Shown one piece after another: positions 1 to 5,362 of a DNA stretch of 5,832 bases (position 1 is the first letter of the stretch; each line of letters opens with the position of its first letter). A program made the translations under genes and the position numbers. The notes under the pieces are model-generated. The model saw nothing but the letters and a program-made list of their open reading frames with translations. It had not been told where the DNA came from and made no database searches. Source of the stretch: Rhodobacterales bacterium UBA3077 (lineage in GTDB: Bacteria > Pseudomonadota > Alphaproteobacteria > Rhodobacterales > Rhodobacteraceae); assembly GCA_002366685.1 (NCBI GenBank), contig DFBP01000003.1, positions 381 through 6,212 on the forward strand, in the 5' to 3' direction.

Positions 1-335
1 CAAATTTTCCCCTCGGGCGAAATCAGGAACGAACGGTTTACAAAACGCCCGTCCGGCGCATTTGATTTCAACAATAACGAGCCAAGGAGCACCCAGATGC
101 CGCGCTTTTTGGCCAGTATTTTCATGCTTTGAAGGGTCGGGTCGCTTTCTTGGGGGGAAAGTGCCTGTTGTTGATGGCGCCGCGAAAAGGAAATCATATT
201 GCTGGCTTCGGGGGTCGACACAAAGCGCGCGCCATTATCCGCGGCTGCGTCTATCAGGTTTTCAAGCGCAACGGTATTTTCCGCCGGATCATCTCCGGCG
301 GTGAATTGAACAAGGCCGACGCGCAGAAGGGTCAC
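1..335 (-). CDS. Nitrilase-family carbon-nitrogen hydrolase (N-terminal part, cut by window edge)
   Basis: This is the first 111 residues of a carbon-nitrogen hydrolase of the Nit1/Nit2 (omega-amidase or deaminated-glutathione amidase) type. The gene runs off the left edge. The reading starts VTLLRVGLVQFTAGDDPAEN, the usual opening beta strand of the family. E43 in TPEASN fits the catalytic glutamate of the Glu-Lys-Cys triad. WVLLGSLLLK (residues 81-90) and FLISPEGKI (103-111) are also typical. The catalytic Lys and Cys lie outside the window, so activity cannot be judged. The start is GTG; its bases overlap the grxC TGA stop in a 4-base GTGA junction. No good ribosome site lies ahead of it, so it is probably translated by coupling to grxC. 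Such enzymes cleave amides of small acids in the cytoplasm; the exact substrate cannot be told from this fragment. Confidence 0.88.
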   Translation of the reverse strand, partial: MTLLRVGLVQFTAGDDPAENTVALENLIDAAADNGARFVSTPEASNMISFSRRHQQQALSPQESDPTLQSMKILAKKRGIWVLLGSLLLKSNAPDGRFVNRSFLISPEGKI

Positions 336-589
336 TGGGCCAGCATCGTGTCTAGCTTGCCGTCAAAATCCAGTTCGTGGAGCTCGTCGGAGCCGCCAAC
401 ATGCACACCGTCAATAAATATCTGCGGCACCGAGGTGCGGCCACCGGCGCGATCCATCATCTCACCCCGTTTTTTGGGCTGCATGATGACGTTGGTTTCT
501 TCAAACTCTGCACCCTTTTTATTGAGCAACCGCTTGGCAGCGTGGCAATAGCCGCACATGGGCGAGGTGTATATTTCAATTCTGGCCAT
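332..589 (-). CDS. grxC: Glutaredoxin 3
   Basis: An 85-residue dithiol glutaredoxin, the usual length for GrxC. It is a cytoplasmic thiol-disulfide oxidoreductase that uses glutathione to reduce protein disulfides and mixed disulfides. The active site is C12-G-Y-C15, with Gly in place of the commoner Pro of CPYC. The glutathione-binding TSVPQIFIDG segment with its cis-Pro follows, then GGSDEL near the C-terminus. An in-frame ATG lies 6 bases further upstream (595) and overlaps the comF stop as ATGA, but it directly abuts AAGGA with no spacer. The ATG at 589 sits 6 bases after the same AAGGA and is preferred. It is the middle gene of a comF-grxC-nitrilase operon, probably co-transcribed and translationally coupled on both sides. 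Confidence 0.95.
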   Translation of the reverse strand: MARIEIYTSPMCGYCHAAKRLLNKKGAEFEETNVIMQPKKRGEMMDRAGGRTSVPQIFIDGVHVGGSDELHELDFDGKLDTMLAQ

Positions 590-591
590 GA

Positions 592-1350
592 TCATTCCTT
601 TACATTCGTTGCCGCGAATATAGGGATATTTCTGTCAGGTTCAACGCGGGCCAGCACAAGAATGTTCACATTTGCAGCACCTGCGGCATAACAGGCCTCC
701 GTGCAGGCACTTAAAGTTGCCCCGGTGGTCAGAACATCATCTACCAGAAGCACACGGCTGCCCTCAAGCGATTCGCGGTGCCGAGGCGTGGCGACTATAG
801 CGGCTCTGAGGTTTTCCTTCCGTTCGATACGGTCTTTTCCCTGCTGGGATTCTGTGCGGCGCACCCGTGTGAGCAAGTCGGGTTGATAATTCAAACTGCT
901 AGCGCCCGCCAAATGGCGCGCCAACTCGGCGGATTGGTTGAATTTGCGCCTGAACAAGCGGCTCGGGTGTAGCGGGACCGGCGCGATAATATCGGTGTTC
1001 GGCAAAATCGGGGCTGTGGCACGTTGCATCCAGGCGGCCATCGCCGGGGCCAGGTCCAGCCGGTCATAGCGTTTGAGCGCCAGCACCATCGCCCGGCCAG
1101 CCCCTTCATATTCCATCACGGCTACGCCTCGCTTCCACGGTGGCGGAAACCTGAGGCAGGTATCGCATTGCGCGGCGTCGGCTTCGCCCATCAATGGCTT
1201 GCTACAGGTGGTGCAGGTGGAGCCGGATATAAAGTGGGTTTCTGACCAGCAGCTTGGGCAAAGACCGTTGGGGGCATCTGTATAGGTGTCACACACCATA
1301 CAGCGGGCCGGATAGATGGTGTGTGCCATCGCCGTAATCGCCCGCTTCAT
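592..1350 (-). CDS. comF: ComF-family phosphoribosyltransferase-like protein
   Basis: A 252-residue ComF-type protein, the normal length for the family. The N-terminal half carries four CxxC pairs (C17/C20, C31/C34, C46/C49, C62/C65), a double zinc-ribbon-like region. The C-terminal half is a type I phosphoribosyltransferase fold with the PRPP loop VLLVDDVLTTGATL at 200-213. Between them lie the conserved APVPLHPSRLFRRKFNQS (123-140) and an RTESQQGKDRIERKENL segment. ComF is required for DNA uptake in naturally competent bacteria, but orthologs are widespread in non-competent alphaproteobacteria, where the role is unclear. Longer in-frame starts exist at 1422 and 1452. The ATG at 1350 is chosen because it is preceded by AAGGGGG, puts the first Cys pair at the usual distance, and avoids overlap with the divergent methyltransferase. 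The stop overlaps the upstream grxC ATG. Confidence 0.92.
   Translation of the reverse strand: MKRAITAMAHTIYPARCMVCDTYTDAPNGLCPSCWSETHFISGSTCTTCSKPLMGEADAAQCDTCLRFPPPWKRGVAVMEYEGAGRAMVLALKRYDRLDLAPAMAAWMQRATAPILPNTDIIAPVPLHPSRLFRRKFNQSAELARHLAGASSLNYQPDLLTRVRRTESQQGKDRIERKENLRAAIVATPRHRESLEGSRVLLVDDVLTTGATLSACTEACYAAGAANVNILVLARVEPDRNIPIFAATNVKE
596..600 (-). promoter_or_regulatory. Ribosome binding site that decides the grxC start
   Basis: AAGGA on the minus strand lies inside the last codons of comF, 6 bases before the ATG at 589. The competing ATG at 595 follows it with no spacer, so the site favours the shorter grxC product. Confidence 0.6.
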
Positions 1351-1409
1351 CGCCCCCTTTTGCTCCGGCGAAAAGGACGCTATACGCGGCTTAACAAGGA
1401 ATTTTGAAA
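1351..1409. promoter_or_regulatory. Divergent intergenic region between comF and the methyltransferase gene
   Basis: A 59-base gap separates the two divergent operons and must hold at least part of both promoters if the chosen starts are right. On the plus strand TATACG (1381-1386) with TTGCTC (1360-1365) could form a poor promoter, but the 15-base spacer is short and the match is weak. AAGGA (1396-1400) is the plus-strand ribosome site. On the minus strand AAGGGGG precedes the comF ATG. No clear operator palindrome was seen. Confidence 0.35.
1396..1400 (+). promoter_or_regulatory. Ribosome binding site for the TTG-started methyltransferase gene
   Basis: AAGGA with a 9-base gap to TTG 1410 and a 3-base gap to TTG 1404. 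It is the only purine-rich site near the gene start, and its spacing favours the downstream TTG. No in-frame ATG lies nearby until codon 10 (1437), which would remove the conserved N-terminal LFD. Confidence 0.5.
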
Positions 1410-2240
1410 TTGGCTTCACCATCCACCCTTTTTGATATGCCAACCCGCGCACGGCACCGTGCCCGCGCCAGATCCACTGGCGTGGCCGATTTCCTGCACC
1501 GGGAAGCGGCGCTCCAGCTTTCAGAGAGACTGGAAGACGTTAACAAATCATTTACCAAGAGCGCATTTATCGGATGGTTGCCTGAGCCATGGGTTGGTGT
1601 TTTTGAGCCGGATGAAGTCACGGCGGATGCGGATATCCTCTCTTTGCCCGAGGCTACATTTGACCTCGCGGTGCACGGCCTTTGCCTGCACAGCGCCAAT
1701 GACCCGGTTGGCCAACTGGTGCAGATGCGCCGCGCGCTCCGGCCCGACGGGTTGATGCTGGCGGCCCTTTTGGGAGGGCAAACCTTGCACGAGCTACGGT
1801 TTGCCATGGCGCAGGCGGAAACCGAGCTGGAAGGCGGGCTCTCCCCCCGCGTGGCCCCTATGGGGGATGTGCGCGACCTTGGTTCGCTGATCCAGCGGGC
1901 CGGGCTGGCTCTGCCGGTTGCAGACAGCACGTCGCTGACCGTGACCTATGAAACCCCGCTCCATCTGATGCGGGACCTCCGCGCGATGGGCGAGACCAAT
2001 GCCATGACCGAGCGCCGCAAAACCCCGCTGCGCCGTACAACATTGCTCAAGGCTTTGCATATCTACCAGACAGAATTCGGCTTACCCGATGGCCGTATAC
2101 CGGCCACTTTTGAAATCATCTTCCTCACTGGCTGGGCGCCCTCTGCCAACCAGCCAAAACCGCTTAAACCCGGATCAGCCACCACGCGCTTAGCCGATGC
2201 GCTGGGCACATTTGAATATAAGGAACCCCTGAATGACTGA
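1410..2240 (+). CDS. BioC/NDUFAF5-like class I SAM-dependent methyltransferase-family protein
   Basis: A 276-residue protein of the alphaproteobacterial family related to BioC and mitochondrial NDUFAF5. The post-SAM half is well preserved: FDLAVHGLCLHSANDP (84-99), the RRALRPDGLMLAALLGG strand-turn (107-123), SPRVAPMGDVRDLGSLIQRAG (about 145-165), LMRDLRAMGETNA (186-198) and the C-terminal PATFEIIFLTGWAP with KPLKPGSATTRLADALGT. The N-terminal glycine-rich SAM loop (a GxGxG-like motif) is not visible; the equivalent stretch reads FIGWLPEPWVGVFEPDE (53-69). It may therefore bind SAM differently or not at all. Only TTG starts fit. The TTG at 1410 lies 9 bases after AAGGA, while the one at 1404 lies only 3 bases after it, so 1410 is preferred. 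The end overlaps hemH by 8 bases, indicating one transcript. The substrate is unknown; other members act on quinone or Complex I assembly or on biotin precursors. Confidence 0.85.
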   Translation: MASPSTLFDMPTRARHRARARSTGVADFLHREAALQLSERLEDVNKSFTKSAFIGWLPEPWVGVFEPDEVTADADILSLPEATFDLAVHGLCLHSANDPVGQLVQMRRALRPDGLMLAALLGGQTLHELRFAMAQAETELEGGLSPRVAPMGDVRDLGSLIQRAGLALPVADSTSLTVTYETPLHLMRDLRAMGETNAMTERRKTPLRRTTLLKALHIYQTEFGLPDGRIPATFEIIFLTGWAPSANQPKPLKPGSATTRLADALGTFEYKEPLND

Positions 2241-3273
2241 TCGTTTGAAACATGCGCCCGAAGGTCACCCGGAGCAGCCCCGCGCCAAGGTGGGTGTGCT
2301 GATTGCCAACCTCGGCACACCGGATTCCACAAGCTATTGGCCAATGCGGCGCTATCTCAACGAGTTTCTCTCGGACAAGCGCGTTATTGATTATCCGAAC
2401 TGGAAGTGGCAGCCGTTATTGCAACTTATCATCCTGTCCAAACGTCCTTTCAGCTCTGGCAAAGCTTATGAGAGCATCTGGAATAAAGAACTGGACGAAA
2501 GCCCACTTTTGACCATCACCAAAGCCCAAACCGCAAAACTGAAAGCGCTTCTGTCTGATCGCTACGGCAGCGATGTTGTCGTTGATTTTTGCATGCGCTA
2601 CGGAAATCCTTCGACCGAAAGCAAAATCAGAGCGCTCAAAGAACAGGGGTGCGAAAAGATCATTTTCTTCCCGCTTTATCCGCAATATTCAGCGCCAACC
2701 ACGGCCACGGCCAACGATGCTGCTTTCAAGGCCCTGATGAAAATGAACTGGCAACCCAGTATCCGCACTGTGCCGGCCTATTTCGAGCATCCGGCGTATA
2801 TCGAGGCGCTCGCGACCTCTGTGCGCGAGGCTTACGCGGTAGAAAACCCGCCCGACAAGCTGGTGGTTTCCTTCCACGGCGTGCCCGAACGATACCGCGA
2901 CGAGGGGGACCCGTATTATTGCCAGTGTATGAAATCAACCCGATTGCTGCGCGAAGCCCTCGGCTGGGAAGAAGAGGCGATTGACACCGCCTTCCAGTCA
3001 CAATTTGGCCCTGAAAAATGGGTTGGTCCGGCGACAGTTGAACATGTAGCCGAGCTGGCCAAAGCCGGCACCCGCAATATCGCTGTTATTGCGCCCGCCT
3101 TTGCCTCTGACTGCATTGAAACCCTCGAAGAAATAAACGAAGAAATCGGTGACGCGTTCAAAGAGGCCGGTGGAGAACACTTCACCTACATCCCTTGCCT
3201 GAATGACCGGGATGACCATATGAAGGCGCTGTTGGCGCTCATTTCAAACGAAGCAAAAGGCTGGCTGGAGTAA
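2233..3273 (+). CDS. hemH: Ferrochelatase (protoporphyrin/coproporphyrin ferrochelatase)
   Basis: A 346-residue ferrochelatase, which inserts Fe(II) into protoporphyrin IX to make protoheme at the inner face of the cytoplasmic membrane. Family marks run in order: GVLIANLGTPDS (21-32), RRYLNEFLSDKRVID (39-53), FCMRYGNPSTESKI (119-132), FFPLYPQYSAPTTAT (145-159), VSFHGVPERY (212-221) with the metal-ligand His at 215, QSQFGPEKWVGP (255-266) and ASDCIETLEEINEE (291-304), where D293 and E296 match the acidic active-site residues. The C-terminus ends KGWLE and has no cysteine cluster, so a [2Fe-2S] centre is not expected. The ATG lies 7 bases after AAGGAA and overlaps the methyltransferase stop by 8 bases. 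A small gene follows after 3 bases. Confidence 0.97.
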   Translation: MTDRLKHAPEGHPEQPRAKVGVLIANLGTPDSTSYWPMRRYLNEFLSDKRVIDYPNWKWQPLLQLIILSKRPFSSGKAYESIWNKELDESPLLTITKAQTAKLKALLSDRYGSDVVVDFCMRYGNPSTESKIRALKEQGCEKIIFFPLYPQYSAPTTATANDAAFKALMKMNWQPSIRTVPAYFEHPAYIEALATSVREAYAVENPPDKLVVSFHGVPERYRDEGDPYYCQCMKSTRLLREALGWEEEAIDTAFQSQFGPEKWVGPATVEHVAELAKAGTRNIAVIAPAFASDCIETLEEINEEIGDAFKEAGGEHFTYIPCLNDRDDHMKALLALISNEAKGWLE

Positions 3274-3276
3274 ATC

Positions 3277-3555
3277 ATGAAATATATAGTCTTACTGTTG
3301 ATCATCGTTACCGGTGGCTATTTCTACCCACAAATCATCGAAAGCACTGGTGGCCCTTGTCAGGCACTGGAAGCCAAAATTGTAAACGAAGTCCGGGGTG
3401 AGGACCAAAATGCCGGGTTGATCGCAGGTCTGGTTTCGGGGGTTTCAAACGGTGAGTTGGGCAAACAGCTCGCGGAGCGGGAATATCCAGACATGCCGGT
3501 TTCGCTGGCTTGTGTACGCGGATATTACACAATCGATCCAAGGGAAATCAGGTAA
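3277..3555 (+). CDS. Small membrane-anchored or exported protein of unknown function, coupled to hemH
   Basis: A 92-residue protein I do not recognise. Residues 2-18 (KYIVLLLIIVTGGYFYP) form one hydrophobic segment after a single Lys, fitting a signal anchor or an uncleaved signal; no clear signal-peptidase site follows. The rest is soluble, mixed in charge, with two cysteines (C28 and C79) that could pair in the periplasm and a Gly/Ala-rich stretch AGLIAGLVSGVSNG (46-59). GGAG at 3267-3270, at the end of hemH, lies 6 bases before the ATG, and only 3 bases separate the hemH stop from the start, so it is translated from the hemH message. Reading-frame quality, ribosome site and spacing make it a convincing gene. 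A link to heme or iron handling is only a suggestion from position. Confidence 0.8.
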   Translation: MKYIVLLLIIVTGGYFYPQIIESTGGPCQALEAKIVNEVRGEDQNAGLIAGLVSGVSNGELGKQLAEREYPDMPVSLACVRGYYTIDPREIR

Positions 3556-3708
3556 TTTGGGCAGAAACTCCCTTTAATAACGGGCTTTTTGCTAATCTGA
3601 CATTTTCCTGACTATGCCTGTAAGGGAAATGAACAGGTTGCTGGCATAAGTTGATTCTACAGAAGGGGAGCGATTCGCTTCTCTGGAACACACCAAAGGA
3701 ATTCAGTT
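3556..3708 (+). promoter_or_regulatory. Gap between the hemH operon and the RR-signal/kinase cluster
   Basis: These 153 bases hold no gene I can support. The change from tight coupling to a wide gap suggests that the cluster downstream has its own promoter here. TTGCTA (3589-3594) and TATGCC (3613-3618), 18 bases apart, are the best pair I see, and they are weak. No convincing factor-independent terminator for the hemH operon was found; the TTTTT at 3586-3590 lacks a good stem. AAAGGA at 3695-3700 is the ribosome site for the next gene. Confidence 0.3.
3664..3684 (+). other. Potential leader hairpin ahead of the first RR-signal gene
   Basis: AGGGGAGCG (3664-3672) can pair with CGCTTCTCT (3676-3684) around a 3-base ATT loop. 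This gives 9 pairs as RNA, two of them G-U. It sits about 10 bases upstream of the AAAGGA ribosome site and has no T-run, so it is not a terminator. It could stabilise the transcript or affect translation, or it could be chance. Confidence 0.3.
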
Positions 3709-3987
3709 ATGACCAAAACAACCAAATCCGAAGCCGTACTTTCCCGCCGCAAAATGCTTGGCCGCATCGGCATTCTGGCCGCCGCTGGCTATTCGGTTCC
3801 CGCCTTCACTACCCTTTCGATGGCGCATGCAAGTGGCACAAGCGGTGCCAGCACAAGTGGTGCCAGCACAAGCGCGCCGAGCACGAGCGCACCAAGCGCT
3901 TCAGCCGTCGAAGCTGCTTGCGGTCCGGCCAACCCTGGCGATACAGGCTACGACCAATGCCTCGTCGACAACGGGTTCACGGTTTAA
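3709..3987 (+). CDS. Small Tat-like exported Ser/Thr/Ala-rich protein, candidate substrate of the adjacent kinase/PqqD-like protein
   Basis: A 92-residue protein with no recognised family. Residues 11-41 form a Tat-like signal: LSRRKMLGR with the twin arginines at 13-14, a hydrophobic stretch including AAAGYSVP (24-31), and a likely cut after A39-H40-A41. Residues 44-63 are four five-residue repeats (TSGAS, TSGAS, TSAPS, TSAPS). The C-terminal 25 residues carry two cysteines, C71 and C84, with CGPANPGDTGYDQC between and including them, and end NGFTV. AAAGGA (3695-3700) lies 8 bases before the ATG. The signal region matches that of the RR protein starting at 5363, position for position at key residues. 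The position directly before the kinase/PqqD fusion, with a terminator-like hairpin between, resembles a precursor gene made in excess of its modifying enzyme. That role is inferred. A longer overlapping plus-strand reading frame (3651-4073) is an artefact of the repeat. Confidence 0.75.
   Translation: MTKTTKSEAVLSRRKMLGRIGILAAAGYSVPAFTTLSMAHASGTSGASTSGASTSAPSTSAPSASAVEAACGPANPGDTGYDQCLVDNGFTV
3838..3897 (+). repeat. Four tandem 15-base units inside the first RR-signal gene
   Basis: Units begin at 3838, 3853, 3868 and 3883. The first two (ACAAGCGGTGCCAGC and ACAAGTGGTGCCAGC) differ at one base; the last two (ACAAGCGCGCCGAGC and ACGAGCGCACCAAGC) diverge further. Each codes five residues (TSGAS or TSAPS). 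The unit is in frame, so gain or loss of a copy would change linker length without breaking the gene. Confidence 0.9.
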
Positions 3988-4005
3988 CAACCTGCCACCC
4001 TCTGC

Positions 4006-4026
4006 GCGGAAAAAACCTCTTTCCGC
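4006..4026 (+). other. Hairpin just after the first RR-signal gene
   Basis: GCGGAAA (4006-4012) and TTTCCGC (4020-4026) are exact inverted copies around a 7-base loop, beginning 18 bases after the stop codon. The sequence after it is TGAATTT, a poor T-run. It may act together with the stronger hairpin that follows. Confidence 0.4.
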
Positions 4027-4036
4027 TGAATTTGTG

Positions 4037-4071
4037 CGATTCCCTGTCAAAATATGGTAGGGAATCGTTTT
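4037..4071 (+). terminator. Terminator-like hairpin with T-run between the small RR-signal gene and the kinase gene
   Basis: CGATTCCCT (4037-4045) and AGGGAATCG (4059-4067) are perfect inverted copies. Three more inner pairs (two G-U and one C-G) extend the RNA stem to 12, leaving the loop AAAATAT, and TTTT follows at 4068-4071. The short T-run argues for partial termination or attenuation. The layout would favour abundant small protein and less kinase. The hairpin could also protect the 3' end of a processed transcript. Confidence 0.6.
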
Positions 4072-4074
4072 AAC

Positions 4075-4080
4075 GAGAAG
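4075..4080 (+). promoter_or_regulatory. Ribosome binding site that decides the kinase/PqqD-like start
   Basis: GAGAAG lies 6 bases before ATG 4087, downstream of the hairpin. The only longer ATG start, at 4054, falls in the loop of that hairpin and has no purine-rich site before it. Confidence 0.5.
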
Positions 4081-4086
4081 CATTTG

Positions 4087-5352
4087 ATGACTCACGCGCA
4101 AAAGACTCTGGTATTTTCGGGCTTGCGGGCCGGATTGGCTGTCTCGGCAGACCAGATATTTTATGATGCACTTTCTCCCATTTTTAGCCATTGGCCCTTC
4201 ACAGTAGAAAGTGATTCAAGCCAAGAAACTTTCGCCGCGCTCGAGTTGAAAGACGGTCGATATACCCTCTCATCTCCTTTTATGGACAAACCGCTTTCTT
4301 ACGGGGACCCGGTAAATGCAATATGTGCCATAGTGGCCGAGTTGGCGTGGCTACGCCTGCGGGAAGATCCCTCATTGCTTTGCCTCCACGGTGCGGGCGC
4401 CGAAGTTGCCGGTCGGCTGGTTGTTTTTCCGGCGACACGTCGCGCAGGTAAAAGCACACTCAGTGTGGCGCTGGCCGCTGCGGGGATTCGCATGTTTACG
4501 GATGACTTCCTGCCACTTTCTATAGCGGATAACGGTATTATCAGTGGCATTTCGAACGGTATTTCTCCACGTCTTCGCCTCCCGATTCCCGAACAGATCG
4601 GGCCGGTCGCCAAGCAATATATCTCAGACAGGCAAACCATTGCTAACCGCCAATATGCCTATGTCGCTCCAGCGGGTGCAGAAAGCGTCCGGTTTAACGA
4701 GCGCGCGCCACTTGGGGCCATTGTTTTTCTGGATCGCAAGGATGGCAACACGCCTGAATTAAACAGAATTGGCAAAGCAGAGGCTTTGAAGGTATTGATC
4801 AAACAGAATTTCTCGCGAGCAGGCAACGCCGGAGATATTCTCTCGATGCTGGAGTTTCTGGCGCATAATCTACCGGCCTATACGCTAAGCTATGACGATG
4901 CCGAGCCAGCTGTTGATCTGATAAAAAGCCGTTTTTCCAGCTGGGAGGCGCCACTTGCGACCTACCAACCAGAGGCTGTGCTCTGCAACGAGGTCGAAGA
5001 CGGACTGAAGCCTTACACTCAATATGACGACATTACTGTCGGGCAATTTGAGCAGGCTGAGGGCATTAAAGTCGTTTCAAGCGATGGCAAGCAGTTTTTG
5101 ACAGGGCGGAACGGGCAAAGCATCCACTATCTCAACGAGGGTGCGGCCATGATTTGGCAAATTCTCAGCGAACCGACGGATCTGAATGAAGCGGTTGAGA
5201 TACTTCTGGCCGCATTTCCGGAGCTTGAGCATAGCCAGGTCAAAAACGATGTATTAAGATGCTTCAAAGATTTTGCTGTAAACGGGTTATTGCACAAGCT
5301 TGAAACCACCATAGTCGCAGGGCCGCAACCGGCGCGCTTACACGCCAATTAG
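4087..5352 (+). CDS. HPr-kinase-like P-loop domain fused to a C-terminal PqqD-like (RRE) domain
   Basis: A 421-residue, two-part protein. Residues about 1-290 resemble HPr-kinase-related proteins: LCLHGAGAEVAGRLVVF (98-114), a Walker A loop A116-T-R-R-A-G-K-S123, and FTDDFLPLS (137-145), with the acidic pair D139-D140 in the place of the HprK DD motif. RFNERAPLGAIVFLDRK (202-218) follows. Residues about 315-405 resemble PqqD: a beta-rich start, then IHYLNEGAAMIWQILSEPTD (346-365), EAVEILLAAFPEL (368-380) and VKNDVLRCFKDFAVNGLL (385-402). PqqD-like domains bind leader peptides of ribosomally made, modified peptides. HprK-like kinases phosphorylate serine in HPr and, in some lasso peptide clusters, in peptides. 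The joint presence suggests a leader-guided kinase, probably cytoplasmic; the substrate is not shown. It lies between two RR-signal Ser/Thr-rich genes, 10 bases from the second. Start 4087 is preferred over 4054. Confidence 0.82.
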   Translation: MTHAQKTLVFSGLRAGLAVSADQIFYDALSPIFSHWPFTVESDSSQETFAALELKDGRYTLSSPFMDKPLSYGDPVNAICAIVAELAWLRLREDPSLLCLHGAGAEVAGRLVVFPATRRAGKSTLSVALAAAGIRMFTDDFLPLSIADNGIISGISNGISPRLRLPIPEQIGPVAKQYISDRQTIANRQYAYVAPAGAESVRFNERAPLGAIVFLDRKDGNTPELNRIGKAEALKVLIKQNFSRAGNAGDILSMLEFLAHNLPAYTLSYDDAEPAVDLIKSRFSSWEAPLATYQPEAVLCNEVEDGLKPYTQYDDITVGQFEQAEGIKVVSSDGKQFLTGRNGQSIHYLNEGAAMIWQILSEPTDLNEAVEILLAAFPELEHSQVKNDVLRCFKDFAVNGLLHKLETTIVAGPQPARLHAN

Positions 5353-5358
5353 GGAGGG
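5351..5358 (+). promoter_or_regulatory. Strong ribosome binding site of the second RR-signal gene
   Basis: AGGGAGGG overlaps the kinase TAG stop by two bases and precedes ATG 5363 by 4 bases. It is the most purine-rich start signal in the cluster and supports both this start and high expression relative to the kinase, whose own site is weak. Confidence 0.65.
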
Positions 5359-5362
5359 ACCG

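Noticed and set aside
129..551. 140-residue plus-strand reading frame over the nitrilase/grxC junction
   Set aside because: It lies opposite two well-supported minus-strand genes, and its protein has no family-like motif.
1351..1452. Longer ComF N-terminus starting at 1422 or 1452
   Set aside because: It would add 24 or 34 residues without family similarity and overlap the divergent gene; the ATG at 1350 has a ribosome site and gives the usual length. It cannot be fully excluded, since GGTGG precedes 1422.
1391..1930. 179-residue minus-strand reading frame
   Set aside because: It is the antisense shadow of the methyltransferase gene, Ser/Arg-rich with no motif, and it would collide with the comF start region.
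2589..2984. 131-residue plus-strand frame within hemH
   Set aside because: An out-of-frame shadow of a highly conserved ferrochelatase.
2233..3273. [2Fe-2S] cluster in ferrochelatase
   Set aside because: The cysteines present (for example C230, C232, C322) do not form a C-terminal cluster motif; the C-terminus has none.
3838..3897. CRISPR array
   Set aside because: The 15-base units abut with no spacers and are in frame within a coding region.
3651..4073. 140-residue plus-strand frame overlapping the first RR-signal gene
   Set aside because: Its repeat of His/Lys/Arg codons is the 15-base repeat read in another frame; the 3709 frame has the signal peptide and the ribosome site.
4054..4086. 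Upstream ATG start of the kinase/PqqD-like gene
   Set aside because: The ATG lies in a hairpin loop with no ribosome site; the added 11 residues look non-family.
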